Below are positions 47,971 through 57,249 of a stretch of DNA of 64,000 bases, one piece after another. The notes below the pieces were generated by a model, which made no database searches, was not told where the DNA came from, and saw nothing but the letters and a program-made list of their open reading frames with translations. The DNA is from Bog-473 sp963730395. Lineage in GTDB: Bacteria; Actinomycetota; Acidimicrobiia; Acidimicrobiales; RAAP-2. The translations under genes and the position numbers were made by a program. The first letter of the stretch is position 1; each line of letters starts with the position of its first letter. Location of the stretch: the NCBI GenBank assembly GCA_963730395.1, contig CAVSSK010000012.1, positions 193,038 through 257,037 on the forward strand, read 5' to 3'.

Positions 47971-48738
47971 GTGCGGCGACAGGGCCTCGTTCTCGGTGGC
48001 GCAGCAGTCGCGCTGTCCGCGTGGTGCGGATGGGTCAGCTCCTACCACCGGTCCACGGGCCCCGCAGAGACCGCGTGGGTCTTCTCCCTCGCTGCGGTGT
48101 TGGCAGTCGACCTCGCCCTGAGGCGGGGGCGCCGCCGGATGCGGTTCGGCTGGCGCCTCCAGCCTGTGGCCGACCCGTGGCCGCGGCCGGGGCGTGGTGG
48201 AGGGAGGCTGGCCCTTCGGGGCCTGGCGCCGTGGATCGTGCTGTTCGCGGTGGCCCTCGCCTGGGACGTGCTGGGCCTCGACACGGGACCGCACGCCTAC
48301 CACCTGACGATCAGCGCGCTGGCCCAGGCGTACCGACCGCTCAATGCCGCCCTCCTCCTGGTATGGATGTTGGTCGGGATCGGCTACGCGGCAGCTCGGG
48401 CGAGGTCCCCTCTCGGGAGGGAGGGCATCCCGGCCCCGCCCGTCAACGCGGGCCCCGAGGCACCGGCGCCCGGCGCCGCCCTCGGCGCAGGCATCGTGAC
48501 CGTCGGCGGCCACCCTGCCCTTCCGGGGCTGCTCCTTCCCTCGAGCCCCGCGGCCGGAGTCGCCTTCTGGCTCGCGGTCCCGATCGCCGCCCTGCTGGTG
48601 GATCGGTCGGCGCGACGATCACATGGCCGGGTGGCGAACGCCGAGGAGCTTGCCCGCTTCATCTCCACCCCGATGGCCGCGAACGTCGCCCTCATGGCAG
48701 CCTGGGCCTTCGCGGGGTATCACCTCTTCGCGCGCTGA
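47971..48738 (+). CDS. Polytopic membrane protein of unknown function
   Basis: About 255 residues with roughly six hydrophobic segments (for example GLVLGGAAVALSAWCGWVSS, APWIVLFAVALAWDVLGL, AALLLVWMLVGIGYAAARA, AAGVAFWLAVPIAALLVD). GTG 47971 is the only start close to the first helix. The short motif AWDVLGLDTGPHAYHLTISA between helices and a His near the C-terminus may be conserved. No family is recognised. Confidence 0.65.
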   Translation: MRRQGLVLGGAAVALSAWCGWVSSYHRSTGPAETAWVFSLAAVLAVDLALRRGRRRMRFGWRLQPVADPWPRPGRGGGRLALRGLAPWIVLFAVALAWDVLGLDTGPHAYHLTISALAQAYRPLNAALLLVWMLVGIGYAAARARSPLGREGIPAPPVNAGPEAPAPGAALGAGIVTVGGHPALPGLLLPSSPAAGVAFWLAVPIAALLVDRSARRSHGRVANAEELARFISTPMAANVALMAAWAFAGYHLFAR

Positions 48739-48872
48739 TTCGGGACGGCGGAACGACCCAGGATGCGGTGTACCCCCAAGGTCGTCGCGCACCTCGACGG
48801 CTTCCGCCATGCGATCCCGTTCGAGCACGAACCCATCCGCACCGTGGGGTGGTGCCGCGTTACCGTGCGAGT

Positions 48873-51786
48873 GTGCGTCGCGAGCTCCCAGCGGGAACGG
48901 TGACCTTCCTGTTGACCCACATCGCAGACTCGACGCGCCGCTGGGAGGAAGATCCGACGGCCATGGCCCAGGTGCTGCGCGTCCACGACGCCATCATGCG
49001 AGGCACGATCGAGCGCCACGGCGGCTACATCTTCGACACCGGTGGCGACGGGATGCGCGCGGCGTTCTCGACTCCGGCTGCCGCGGCAGCCGCGGCGACC
49101 GAGTCCCAGGAACATCTGCAAGAGGACGCCGCCATGGATTTCGCGGTGTGCATGGCCCTGCACACCGCTGAGGCCACAGACCGCGACGGGAGCTACTCCG
49201 GCAACGAGGTGAACCGCGCCGCGCGGTTGCTCTCTCTTGCACACGGCGGTCAGGTGCTCGTCTCGGATGCGACGGCGGTTCTGCTACGCAGTCGGGCAGC
49301 GCTGCGTCCGCTGGGCGAGAACCGGCTCCACGGTCTGCGCGGGCGCATGTCGGTGCACCAACTGATGGCCGACGGGCTCGCGGCCGACTTCCCGGAGCTC
49401 CGCGGTGGCGATCAAGCCACGGGAAACCTTCCTCAGCTGCTGAGCTCGCTGGTCGGCCGCGACCACTTGGTTGACGAGGTCGTCGAGGTCGTGCGGTCGT
49501 GTCGCCTCGTCACGCTCACAGGTGTGGGCGGGGTGGGCAAGACGCGTGTGGCCCTCGAGGTCGGGGCGGAGCTGGCCGGCGAGTTCCCCGACGGCGTGTG
49601 GATCGTCGAACTGGCGGCAGTTGGCGACCCCGCCGCAGTCCCGGCGGCGATCGCGGCCGTGCTCGGCGTCGCCGCACAGGGCGAGCCGCCTGTCATCGAG
49701 CTGGTGGCCGAGTCGCTCAGTGGTCGGCACCTACTGCTGGTCATCGACAACTGCGAGCACGTCCAGGCAGCGGCGCAGGCGGCAATCGCTGTGATGCTCG
49801 CCCGGACAGGGGGCTCCAAGTTCCTCGCCACGTCGCGTGAGGCCTTTGCGGTCGAAGAGGAGACGGCGCTGACCGTGGCGCCGCTGGCGCTGGACGGGGG
49901 TGTGACCTCCGATGCCGTCGCGCTCTTCGTGGACCGCGCCCGCGTCGTGCGGTCCGACTTCGGCATCGGGGAGTCGGAGACGGCGACCGCCGTGATGGAG
50001 ATCTGTCAAACCCTCGACGGGCTTCCACTAGGGATCGAACTGGCGGCGGCGCGAATGGCGGCTATGAGCGCGGTCGAGGTCCAGGGTCGGCTCGCGGACC
50101 GGTTCCGCTTGTTGCAGGCTTCGCAGCCGGGGCCCGAACGACAGCACACGCTGCGCCATGCCGTGGAGTGGTCCTATGACCTCCTCACCGAGGACGAGCG
50201 CGAACTGCTCCGCCTGATGTCGGTGTTCGCGGGCGGATTCGACCTGACGAGCGCGTGTTCGCGTGGTTGACGGCGCCGATGATGTCGACGTGCTCCGTCT
50301 GCTCGATTCCTTGGTCCGGAAGTCGCTGGTGGTCGCCAACCACAGCGGCACGCGTACCCGGTACGGACTGTTCGAGACCATCCGCCAGTTCGGGGAAGAC
50401 CGGTTGGCGGAGGCAGGTTTGCTCGAGCAGGCCCGTTATCGGCACGCTGCGCACTTCGCGCGGGAGGCGGTGTCCCGGTGGGAGCACTGGAACGGGCCCG
50501 GATGGCGCAGCGCGGTCGACTGGGTCGAAGTGGAACTGGGCAACCTGCGGTCGGCCTACCGGTGGAGCGCGGGGCGCGGGGACGTGGAGGTGGCGACCGA
50601 CATCGCCGCGCACGCAGCGTTAATGGGCTTCTCCGTGCAGCTCTTCGAGACACTCGCCTGGGCCGAGGAACTGCTCGCGCCGGCGACCGAGGCCCACGTG
50701 CGCCGGCTCCCCCGTCTCTACACGGCCGCGGGCTACGCATGCTTCGCCGGGAGGGCGGAGGCGGCACGTAGGAACGCTCATCGGGCGACCCAATTGGAGG
50801 ATGACCCGCGCTACGACGCGTGCGAACCCGGCTACGCATCGTTCATCGAGGCGTTGGCGAGCGTCTACTGCGGCGATCTCGATCGATACGTCGAGCTCAC
50901 CGGCGCCGTGGCGAAGCAGTACGGCAGCGACCGCGGCTACGGCATCGCCTCCTACGTCGACGGTCTCCAGTCGTGCGGCAGGATCGAGGAGGCACTCGCG
51001 CTCGCCGAAGAATCCATCGCGGCCGCACGATCGCTGGGCAATCCCTATTGGATCTCCTACGCGCTCTGGATCGCGGGAATGACCTTTGCCAAGGCGGACA
51101 CGCGCCGCGCGTTCGCGGCATGGGACGAGGGCGTCGACTTCGTGCGCCAGCACCGCGTGCAATTCTTCGAGGGCTTCCTCGCGCGCGACGCTGGTCGACT
51201 GCACACCTCCGACGGAGAGGTCGGCGCCGCGCTGGTGCTGTTCGCCGATGCCATCGGCGCCTTTCAGCGTGCCGGCAACGTGCCGCAGCTCATCATCACC
51301 CTTGCCAGCGTGCCGGCGCTCTTCGAGCGACTCGACCGTCTCGAACCGGCCATGACGCTCGTCGGCGCGCTGTCGCGTGAACCGTCGAGCGTCCATCACG
51401 TACCCGAGCTCGGCGCGATCCGCGACCGGGTCGGCCACAAGCTCGGCATGACGCGCTCCGCGGAACTCGAATCGGCAGGCGCCGCACTCGACCTTGGCGC
51501 CGCGGCCGCCTATGCGCTCCGCCAGATCAATGTCGCACGCCGCGACCCCGACCAACGGGCTCGCGTGGAGCGGCCCGGCGGCCTCAGCCGGAGGGAGGTG
51601 GAGGTGCTCCGCCTCGTGGCCGATGGCCGGACCTCGGGCGAAATCGCTACGCAGCTGTTCATCTCACCGAGGACGGCGGAGCACCACGTGCAGAACATCT
51701 ACACGAAAATCGGGGTCTCGAGCCGCGCCGCGGCCACCCGTTGGGCCATCAAGCACCAGGTGGTCGGAGGTCCCGGCCGGGCATAG
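48873..51786 (+). CDS. Cyclase-like/STAND ATPase/LuxR regulator, frameshift near 50258
   Basis: A very large regulator of about 970 residues. Residues 1-170 form a class III cyclase-like domain, but the first metal-binding motif reads FLLTHIADSTRRWE, with His where family enzymes have Asp (T-D-I); the second motif GGDGMRAAFSTP is intact. An NB-ARC-like ATPase follows (GVGGVGKTRVALEVG near residue 217, LLLVIDNCEHV), then TPR-like repeats and a C-terminal LuxR HTH (LSRREVEVLRLVADGRTSGE, FISPRTAEHHVQNIYTKIG). Near 50258 the frame shifts by one base after DLTSAC. Likely a signal-dependent transcription factor with an inactive cyclase fold. GTG 48873 is chosen; GTG 48852 is possible. Confidence 0.85.
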
Positions 51787-51943
51787 GCAGGGCGGAAATG
51801 CATAGGCCGGGAGGGGAGGACCGGAAATGGGTAGGTCTACCGATGCCGCATCGGCCACGTATCCGGAGAATGTCCCTTGAAGCCGACCGAACCCGGCCGG
51901 TGCGAACCGGATCCACAGCGATCCATGTTGAAAGGGGAGATTC

Positions 51944-52216
51944 ATGATCCTGGCCACTACTACTGTCGAGAACGTCGACCGTTTCCTCGAGATCTTCGGC
52001 ACGAAGGGTGCCGACAAGCGTGCGCTCCACGGTTCCAAGGGCGCGACCGTGTTCCGCGACCCCACCGAGGAGAACCGCGTCTGGGCGCTCTTCGACTGGA
52101 ACGAGCAGGGGTGGGCCGCCTTCGTGTCCGACCCCGACGTACCGCCGATCCTCCGAGAGGCCGGTCACCTGGGCAAGCCGGAGGCCGCGCTGCTGCTCGC
52201 CTCCTACGGCGCTTGA
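51944..52216 (+). CDS. Small ABM-like hypothetical protein
   Basis: A 90-residue protein (MILATTTVENVDRFLEIFGT, then SKGATVFRDPTEENRVWALF, DWNEQGWAAFVSDPDVPPIL). The pattern resembles a ferredoxin-like alpha/beta-barrel monooxygenase-type or stress-responsive domain, but catalytic features are not clear. A strong AAAGGGGAG ribosome site precedes ATG 51944. It lies 10 bp before the ligand-binding protein gene, so the two are surely co-transcribed. Confidence 0.7.
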   Translation: MILATTTVENVDRFLEIFGTKGADKRALHGSKGATVFRDPTEENRVWALFDWNEQGWAAFVSDPDVPPILREAGHLGKPEAALLLASYGA

Positions 52217-52226
52217 GGAGAGGACG

Positions 52227-53345
52227 ATGACCAGCGCAATCAACCGTTCGGCCCGGGTCGGCCTCGTCACCGACCAGACCGGTGCCCTTTCCTTCATGGG
52301 CATCGCCAACGTCAACGTCGCCAAGATGGTGATCGACGACATAAACACCCGCGGCGGCCTGCTCGGCCGGCCAATCGAGCTGTTCGTCGAGGACAGTGCG
52401 ACCGACGACGACCGAGCAGAAGCCGCGGCGGCGAAGCTCGTCGTTGCCGACGTCGACGTCGTCGTTGGGGGCATCTACAGTTCCACCCGCCAGGCCATCA
52501 AGGGACCGGTCGTCGAGCAGGCAGAAAAGCTCTACCTCTACCCCGAGCAGTACGAGGGTCAGGAGTGCCATCCCCTGATCTTCTGTACCGGTCCGGTACC
52601 TGCGCAACAGATCGACCCGTTCTTCCCGTGGCTCATGCAGGAGACGGGCGCGAAGACCTTCTACATGCCGTCGGCCGACTACATCTGGCCGCACACGCTG
52701 AACAAGAAGGTACGCGAGGTCGTGGCCGCCGGAGGTGGTGAGATCGTCGGCGAGGAGTACTTCCCGCTCGATCACACAGACTACGACCACGTCGTCGCCG
52801 ACATCATGGCGAGTGGCGCCGAGGTCGTGTTCAACACGATCGTCCCGCCCGGGCTGACGCCGTTCCTCGAGCAGTTGCATCGTGCAGGGTTCACTCGGCG
52901 TGGTGGGACGATCGTCTGCACCTACTTCGACGAGAACTTCCTGAACCTGGTGCCTGCGGAGCAGGTCGAGGGCCTGTATGGCTGCCTGGACTACTACCGG
53001 GACGTCGATGACCCGTTCAGCATCGAGCTCCTCAACCGGTACGAGGCACGTCACCCCGGGAGCGCGATGTTCACGGCGGGCAGCGCGTGCACCGGTACGT
53101 ACCGGGCCCTCAAGCTCTGGGAGGCCGCCGTGACCGAGGCGGGGTCGCTCGACCAGGACGACGTCATCGGGGCGCTCGACCATGCCCGAATCAACGAGGG
53201 TCCGGGAGGCCCCGCGGAGATGGTGCCCGGTCAGCACCACGTGCGGATGAACATGTACATCGCCCGCTCCGAGGGCGGCACATTCAAGGTGGTGGAGAAC
53301 CTCGGCCACATCGACCCGAAGGAGTGCGAGATCGGGCGCGCCTGA
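52227..53345 (+). CDS. AmiC/UrtA-type ligand-binding protein without signal peptide
   Basis: A 372-residue periplasmic-binding-fold protein: SARVGLVTDQTGALSFMGIA, IDDINTRGGLLGRPIELFVE, VVVGGIYSSTRQAIKGPVV, LIFCTGPVPAQQIDPFFPWL, NTIVPPGLTPFLEQLH and TAGSACTGTYRALKLWEAAV. These fit the amide/urea-binding AmiC-UrtA-FmdD group. Unlike transporter components it lacks any signal peptide or lipobox, so it should be cytoplasmic, as AmiC is. No ABC transporter genes are nearby. It could act as a sensor for the LuxR-type regulator upstream. ATG 52227 follows GGAGAGG. Confidence 0.85.
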   Translation: MTSAINRSARVGLVTDQTGALSFMGIANVNVAKMVIDDINTRGGLLGRPIELFVEDSATDDDRAEAAAAKLVVADVDVVVGGIYSSTRQAIKGPVVEQAEKLYLYPEQYEGQECHPLIFCTGPVPAQQIDPFFPWLMQETGAKTFYMPSADYIWPHTLNKKVREVVAAGGGEIVGEEYFPLDHTDYDHVVADIMASGAEVVFNTIVPPGLTPFLEQLHRAGFTRRGGTIVCTYFDENFLNLVPAEQVEGLYGCLDYYRDVDDPFSIELLNRYEARHPGSAMFTAGSACTGTYRALKLWEAAVTEAGSLDQDDVIGALDHARINEGPGGPAEMVPGQHHVRMNMYIARSEGGTFKVVENLGHIDPKECEIGRA

Positions 53346-53375
53346 CCGGCTCCCACGGCCAGGACCGCAACAACT

Positions 53376-53422
53376 GCGACGGCACCGCAGGCAGGCGACA
53401 CCCTGCCCTGCGGTGCCGTCGC
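53376..53422 (+). terminator. Strong hairpin terminator after the AmiC-like gene
   Basis: Perfect 15-bp arms (GCGACGGCACCGCAG and CTGCGGTGCCGTCGC) with a further GCAGG/CCTGC pairing inside the loop, starting 31 bp after the stop codon. No long T-run follows, common in high-GC actinobacteria. Confidence 0.75.
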
Positions 53423-53589
53423 GCGAAACACTGGATCGCCGCCGGCGTCGAACCATCCCGGCGGTGTCTGCCCACACCGCGCCTTGGGGACTGAGGTGAG
53501 AGTTCGGTCGCTGCAGTGTTGGTCAGGTGCCCCTGCCGGCCTGGACGGGGAACCGTCTCCACCCGCTCTTCTCCTGCGAGCGATACCCG

Positions 53590-54060
53590 TCAGCCCGCAT
53601 CAGGACCGGCATCGCGAACGAGGCCGTCCCACGACCACCTCGGGATCCGGAGACCTTCCGGCACTTCTTCTTCGGATCGGTGGTAGCGGGACATCGTGGT
53701 CACGGTTGCCCACTCGAAGTAGTCATGGAGAACCCGACTGAGCCGATCGTCGCCGTCGAGCCCCACGTCCACCAAGGCCTCGTCGAAGCAGGCGATCGCT
53801 CGTCGGTCCATTTCCACGTGGGGGCCTTTCCCGCTGTGCATTCGCACCACTGTGCTTTCGTTCCCGTAATGATCCGAATACAGCGCGGGACCTCCGAGCG
53901 CCTCCGCCCAATAGGCGGCCAGTCGCTCGGTGTGCTCTGGATGGAAGCCGTGGCTGAATGCGTGGTTCACGATCTCGTCGGCCATCACTCGGGTGTGCCA
54001 TGCCGTCGCCAATGCCAGAACGGTCTCGTCTCCACCCATGGCCTCATAGACCGTCGGCAT
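53590..54060 (-). CDS. Truncated haemoglobin-like globin
   Basis: About 156 residues. MPTVYEAMGGDETVLALATA opens the globin fold; FSHGFHPEHTERLAAYWAEA and ALGGPALYSDHYGNESTVVR match the E/F region of group II/III truncated globins, and MHSGKGPHVEMDRRAIACFD carries the likely proximal His. Truncated globins bind O2 or NO and often protect against nitrosative stress. ATG 54060 gives the canonical N-terminus. A C-terminal extension of about 30 residues is longer than usual. Confidence 0.85.
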   Translation of the reverse strand: MPTVYEAMGGDETVLALATAWHTRVMADEIVNHAFSHGFHPEHTERLAAYWAEALGGPALYSDHYGNESTVVRMHSGKGPHVEMDRRAIACFDEALVDVGLDGDDRLSRVLHDYFEWATVTTMSRYHRSEEEVPEGLRIPRWSWDGLVRDAGPDAG

Positions 54061-54125
54061 AGTCGAGAAATTGTACCCACGGAGGCAGGTTTCCCAGGGG
54101 GCCGAGATGGATCCTCGACCCGCGC

Positions 54126-54347
54126 CTATCGTCCCGCCGGCGGTAGGGGCCATGCGTGTGATCGTGCCGGGGCATCGCCTCTTTCGTGTGCCTCCCAGTC
54201 CTCGTAGAGCCTGCGAACCGCCACTCTCGTGTCCTCGCCTTCTTCTCCTCCGAGCCATCCACACGAGCAGAGCCCGACCACGCCAACGCGGCCCACGAAG
54301 CTGGTGACGTGGGATGCCACCTGCACTAACCGGTGTTCGTCAGCCAT
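54126..54347 (-). CDS. Small hypothetical protein with a CSCGW motif
   Basis: A 73-residue protein (MADEHRLVQVASHVTSFVGR, VGLCSCGWLGGEEGEDTRVA, VRRLYEDWEAHERGDAPARS). The C-x-C-G-W motif suggests a zinc or metal site or a redox pair. ATG 54347 has a GGAGG ribosome site. It lies upstream of the globin gene on the same strand (65 bp gap) and may share its transcript. The 54348-54650 region beyond it shows nothing further. Confidence 0.55.
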   Translation of the reverse strand: MADEHRLVQVASHVTSFVGRVGVVGLCSCGWLGGEEGEDTRVAVRRLYEDWEAHERGDAPARSHAWPLPPAGR

Positions 54348-54650
54348 CACTGCCTCCACTTCCCTGTGGTGGGCAGATTTCTATGCCGGTTGCACCCCCA
54401 GGGTCAAGGAGGCACTCAGCCACATCCGATCGGAGGCTCTCTCAAGCCCGACCGTGAATTCGAAGCGCACACCTGCCACCTTGTCGATTGGTCGCCTCGC
54501 TCGCCGCCATTCGGAAAACAACCCACCGGCGGCGATGCAATCAACCCCGCTCCAAGTTGGTCTCGAGCCCACGGCCGAGCACAGCACGCCGGAGCCAAGT
54601 CCCGGAGTACTCGATCCGCCTCGTGATACCTCGACCTTCAACGTCGACGA

Positions 54651-55889
54651 TCAGACCTCTGCCAGCCTCCGCCGGAGGAAGATCCGCTCCCGCTCGTTCC
54701 CGACGAGGTCGAGAGCGGCCCGATAGGCAGCTGCCGCTTCGGCGGTCCTCCCGATTCTGCGAAGCAGGTCTGCTCGCGCCGCCGGAAGCGGGTGATACTC
54801 ACGCAACGCGTCGGCTTCCAACGCGTCGAGCGCCGCAAGACCGGCCTCGGGTCCATCCCGCATGGCTACTGCTACCGCCCTGTTCAACTGGACAACCGGC
54901 GACGGGGATACCTCGAAGAGCACGTCGTAGAGCGCCACGATTTGCTCCCAGTCGGTCGTCGCGACATCGGCCGCCTCGTCGTGCAGGGCGGCGATGGCGG
55001 CCTGCAGGGCGTAGGGGCCCGGGGGGTGACGGTACAGAGCGGAGGTCACGAGATCGCGGCCCTCGGCAATGAGGTCGGCGTCCCACAGTCCACGATCTTG
55101 GGCTTCGAGCGAGACCAGCTCCCCGGCGGCGTCGACACGGGCGGAGCGGCGAGCGTCGACCAACAAGAGTAGAGCGAGCAGACCGCTCACCTCCGGCTCG
55201 GCGGGCAGGAGCCGATGCAGAATCCGGGCGAGCCGGATGGACTCATCGGTGAGCTCCACCCGCACCAGTTCCTCACCCATGCCGGCTGCGTAGCCCTCGG
55301 TGAAGATGAGGTAGACGACGCGCAGGACGCCGGGCAAGCGCGAAGTCAACTCGTGGGTTTCGGGCACACGAAAAGGGATCCGGGCGTCGGAGATCTTCCG
55401 CTTGGCCCGCACGATGCGCTGCGCCATCGTCGCCTCCCCGACCAGAAAGGCCCGCGCCACCTCGGGCGTGGACAGCCCAGCAAGGCACCGCAGCGTCAGC
55501 GCGATCTGGGCCTCGATCGACAGCGCCGGGTGACAGCACGTGAAGAACAACCGAAGTCGTTCGTCGGGAATTTCGTCGATCTCCGGATCGGGCGACGCGG
55601 GAACAAGGATGTCCGCCTCAGCCTGCATGATCGCCAGTCGGACTGCGTAGGCGTTGTCTCGGCGCAAATGGTCGACGGCCTTACGCCGCGCCGTGGTCAG
55701 CAACCAGGCCAGGGGCACCCTGGGCACACCGTCGACGGGCCAACGTTGCAGCGCAGCTTCGATGGCCTCGGACGCGACCTCCTCAGCCAGGTCGAGATCA
55801 CCGAACTGGCGCACCAGCATCCCCAGAAGCCGGCCGTGCTCCTCTCGGAACACATCCTCGACGGAGCCGGCGGCCCGCCCGCCGGTCAC
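54651..55889 (-). CDS. ECF-family RNA polymerase sigma factor (ECF42-like)
   Basis: A 412-residue extracytoplasmic-function sigma factor. Region 2: VFREEHGRLLGMLVRQFGDL, AWLLTTARRKAVDHLRRDNA. Region 4: FFTCCHPALSIEAQIALTLR, LAGLSTPEVARAFLVGEATM, AQRIVRAKRKISDA. A long C-terminal TPR-like extension of about 220 residues follows, as in the ECF42 group, where it controls activity. The GTG start overlaps the stop of the DGPF gene (GTGA). ECF42 factors typically regulate and sit next to DGPF-protein genes, exactly as here. Confidence 0.9.
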   Translation of the reverse strand: MTGGRAAGSVEDVFREEHGRLLGMLVRQFGDLDLAEEVASEAIEAALQRWPVDGVPRVPLAWLLTTARRKAVDHLRRDNAYAVRLAIMQAEADILVPASPDPEIDEIPDERLRLFFTCCHPALSIEAQIALTLRCLAGLSTPEVARAFLVGEATMAQRIVRAKRKISDARIPFRVPETHELTSRLPGVLRVVYLIFTEGYAAGMGEELVRVELTDESIRLARILHRLLPAEPEVSGLLALLLLVDARRSARVDAAGELVSLEAQDRGLWDADLIAEGRDLVTSALYRHPPGPYALQAAIAALHDEAADVATTDWEQIVALYDVLFEVSPSPVVQLNRAVAVAMRDGPEAGLAALDALEADALREYHPLPAARADLLRRIGRTAEAAAAYRAALDLVGNERERIFLRRRLAEV

Positions 55890-56242
55890 GGGGCGTTGAA
55901 GTCCTGGATCGGGCGAATCTCAATCCGCCCGTACCGGGAACCGGGGCAGCGGCCAGCCCAGTCGATGGCGGCGTCGAGGTCTGGGAGGTCGAGAACGTAG
56001 TAGCCGCCGAGATACTCCCGGGTCTCGGCGAAAGGACCATCGGTGACGAGACGCTCTCCGCTCGAGGCCACTTGGACCGAGGTGGCGGTCTCGAACGAGT
56101 CAAGCACGTTGCTGTCAACCATGACGCCAGCCTCGACCACGCTCTGGTGGTACACCATGAACGCCTCCATCAGGCCTTGGCCTGGTTCAGCCGTAGGCGG
56201 CTCAGCGTCCTGATTGCCGATGATCAAAAGCATGTACTTCAC
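55886..56242 (-). CDS. DGPF/YCII-related protein
   Basis: A 118-residue protein starting VKYMLLIIGNQDAEPPTAEP with the family motif LVTDGPFAETREYLGGYYVL and a C-terminal SRYGRIEIRPIQDF. YCII-related proteins are small ferredoxin-like-fold proteins; DGPF members are the constant partners of ECF42 sigma factors. GTG 56242 is the upstream start of this two-gene unit. Confidence 0.9.
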   Translation of the reverse strand: MKYMLLIIGNQDAEPPTAEPGQGLMEAFMVYHQSVVEAGVMVDSNVLDSFETATSVQVASSGERLVTDGPFAETREYLGGYYVLDLPDLDAAIDWAGRCPGSRYGRIEIRPIQDFNAP

Positions 56243-56390
56243 GGCGAACTCCTCCTCGTCGGGTCGCAGGGGCCCCTGGGGCATCGTCAGTGATGACGAA
56301 CGGCGGGACCGCAGATCGACACCGAGCGAAGAGATTCTTCCAAAACTCATGTCGTGTGGGTTGGTGACATCCGCGGGTGATGTCACCGAT

Positions 56391-56400
56391 GAGGTCACGT
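56391..56400 (+). repeat. AAGGTCACGT-type motif left of repeat copy 1
   Basis: GAGGTCACGT, one mismatch to the motif iterated near both direct repeats. It lies 25 bp before the first long repeat and may be an arm-type recombination site. Confidence 0.45.
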
Positions 56401-56455
56401 CGACGAAGCGACGCGATTTGGGGTAATCCCACTTTGGCCCTGTGAACTGGGCTTT

Positions 56456-56503
56456 TGGTGGAGGTGAAGGGACTCGAACCCTCGGCCTCTACATTGCGAA
56501 TGT
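56456..56503 (-). other. tRNA 3'-half fragment (Ala-like) in repeat copy 1
   Basis: On the minus strand: anticodon-loop-like TTCGCAA, T-arm GAGGG-TTCGAGT-CCCTT, acceptor strand CACCTCC, A73 and encoded CCA. U at position 70 and A73 suit an alanine tRNA. The matching 5' half (expected near 56530) is absent, so this is not a full gene. Such 3' halves are typical cores of integrase attachment sites. Confidence 0.75.
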
Positions 56504-56605
56504 CTGGTTCGCGGTGTTTTGACCAGGACCTTTCCTATGACCTTCCTAGTAGCGGCGTTGCGATTCCCTCAGGTCCCCTCACGATCCCTCCCGTTCCCTC
56601 TCGAT

Positions 56606-56624
56606 AAGGTCACGTAAGGTCACG
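56606..56624 (+). repeat. Tandem AAGGTCACG motifs in repeat copy 1
   Basis: Two head-to-tail units (AAGGTCACGT then AAGGTCACG). The equivalent place in copy 2 has AAAGACACGT twice, so the tandem arrangement is conserved although the sequence drifted. Confidence 0.6.
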
Positions 56625-56997
56625 CCCGAACGGAGTTGGGGCGTGTCCACGGATCGGTACTCACGTCCGATCGGCAGGCTTTCGCATGCTGAGCGAATGC
56701 GCTCCGTTGCCCTGTTGGCGACGATCACGTTCTTCGGCGAGCGACCAGGACATCATCCGACCCTGATACGGCGCGGTGCTTGTCAGGCAGACGACGGAAC
56801 GCCAATGTTCTGTACGCCATCAGCGAGTCGACGACATGTCGGGTCACGCCCACAAGGTCGCCCACCGGGCCCGTCTCCTGATCCTGGGTCGACGGCAGTG
56901 CCTACACCTTCGATTCGAAGCCCGAAGCCCGAAGCCCTGACCGACGAGTTCCGAAGGGTTGACAAGCCGCTGTGGTACCCCGATTGCACCCGACGCA

Positions 56998-57249
56998 TCA
57001 TCGCAACTCTTCCGTCGAATCCGAGACCGACCTGGTGTCACCTTCACTTGCCCTCAGCTGAAGCGCCATCTTCGGGCACAGCTCCACCGCTGCATGGGCC
57101 AGTCTCTCGAGATCTCGAGGTACCGGACTGTCGGCGATGATCGGGTATCCCCAGTCGTCGAGCGCGATCAGCTCGGGCAGTAGCTCCGCGCACGTCCCAC
57201 GGCCGTCACATGCGATCCGGTCGATGTGCAACACCACCTGTGATTTCAC
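56998..57249 (-). CDS. Ferredoxin ([3Fe-4S]/[4Fe-4S] single-cluster type)
   Basis: An 83-residue ferredoxin: VVLHIDRIACDGRGTCAELL, LDDWGYPIIADSPVPRD and AVELCPKMALQL. Cysteines at C-x5-C and a later CP fit a single-cluster ferredoxin of the actinobacterial type with one ligand position changed. A GGAGGAGCTG ribosome site precedes GTG 57249. It is the last gene of the redox operon and would pass electrons to or from the NuoF-like protein. Confidence 0.85.
   Translation of the reverse strand: MKSQVVLHIDRIACDGRGTCAELLPELIALDDWGYPIIADSPVPRDLERLAHAAVELCPKMALQLRASEGDTRSVSDSTEELR

Larger units (their letters stand above)
56425..56850. repeat. Long direct repeat, copy 1 (att-like)
   Basis: This copy matches 63188-63616 in the same orientation. 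The first 86 bp (56425-56510) are identical in the two copies; the remainder shows high but decreasing similarity with small indels. It contains a tRNA 3' half and tandem AAGGTCACG motifs. No coding frame is conserved between the copies, so the region looks structural. Confidence 0.8.

Noticed and set aside
56456..56850. Possible tmRNA (ssrA) gene ending at the CCA of repeat copy 1
   Set aside because: The 3' end would fit, but I found no resume codon and ALAA-type tag, and no pairing 5' acceptor strand at the expected distance.
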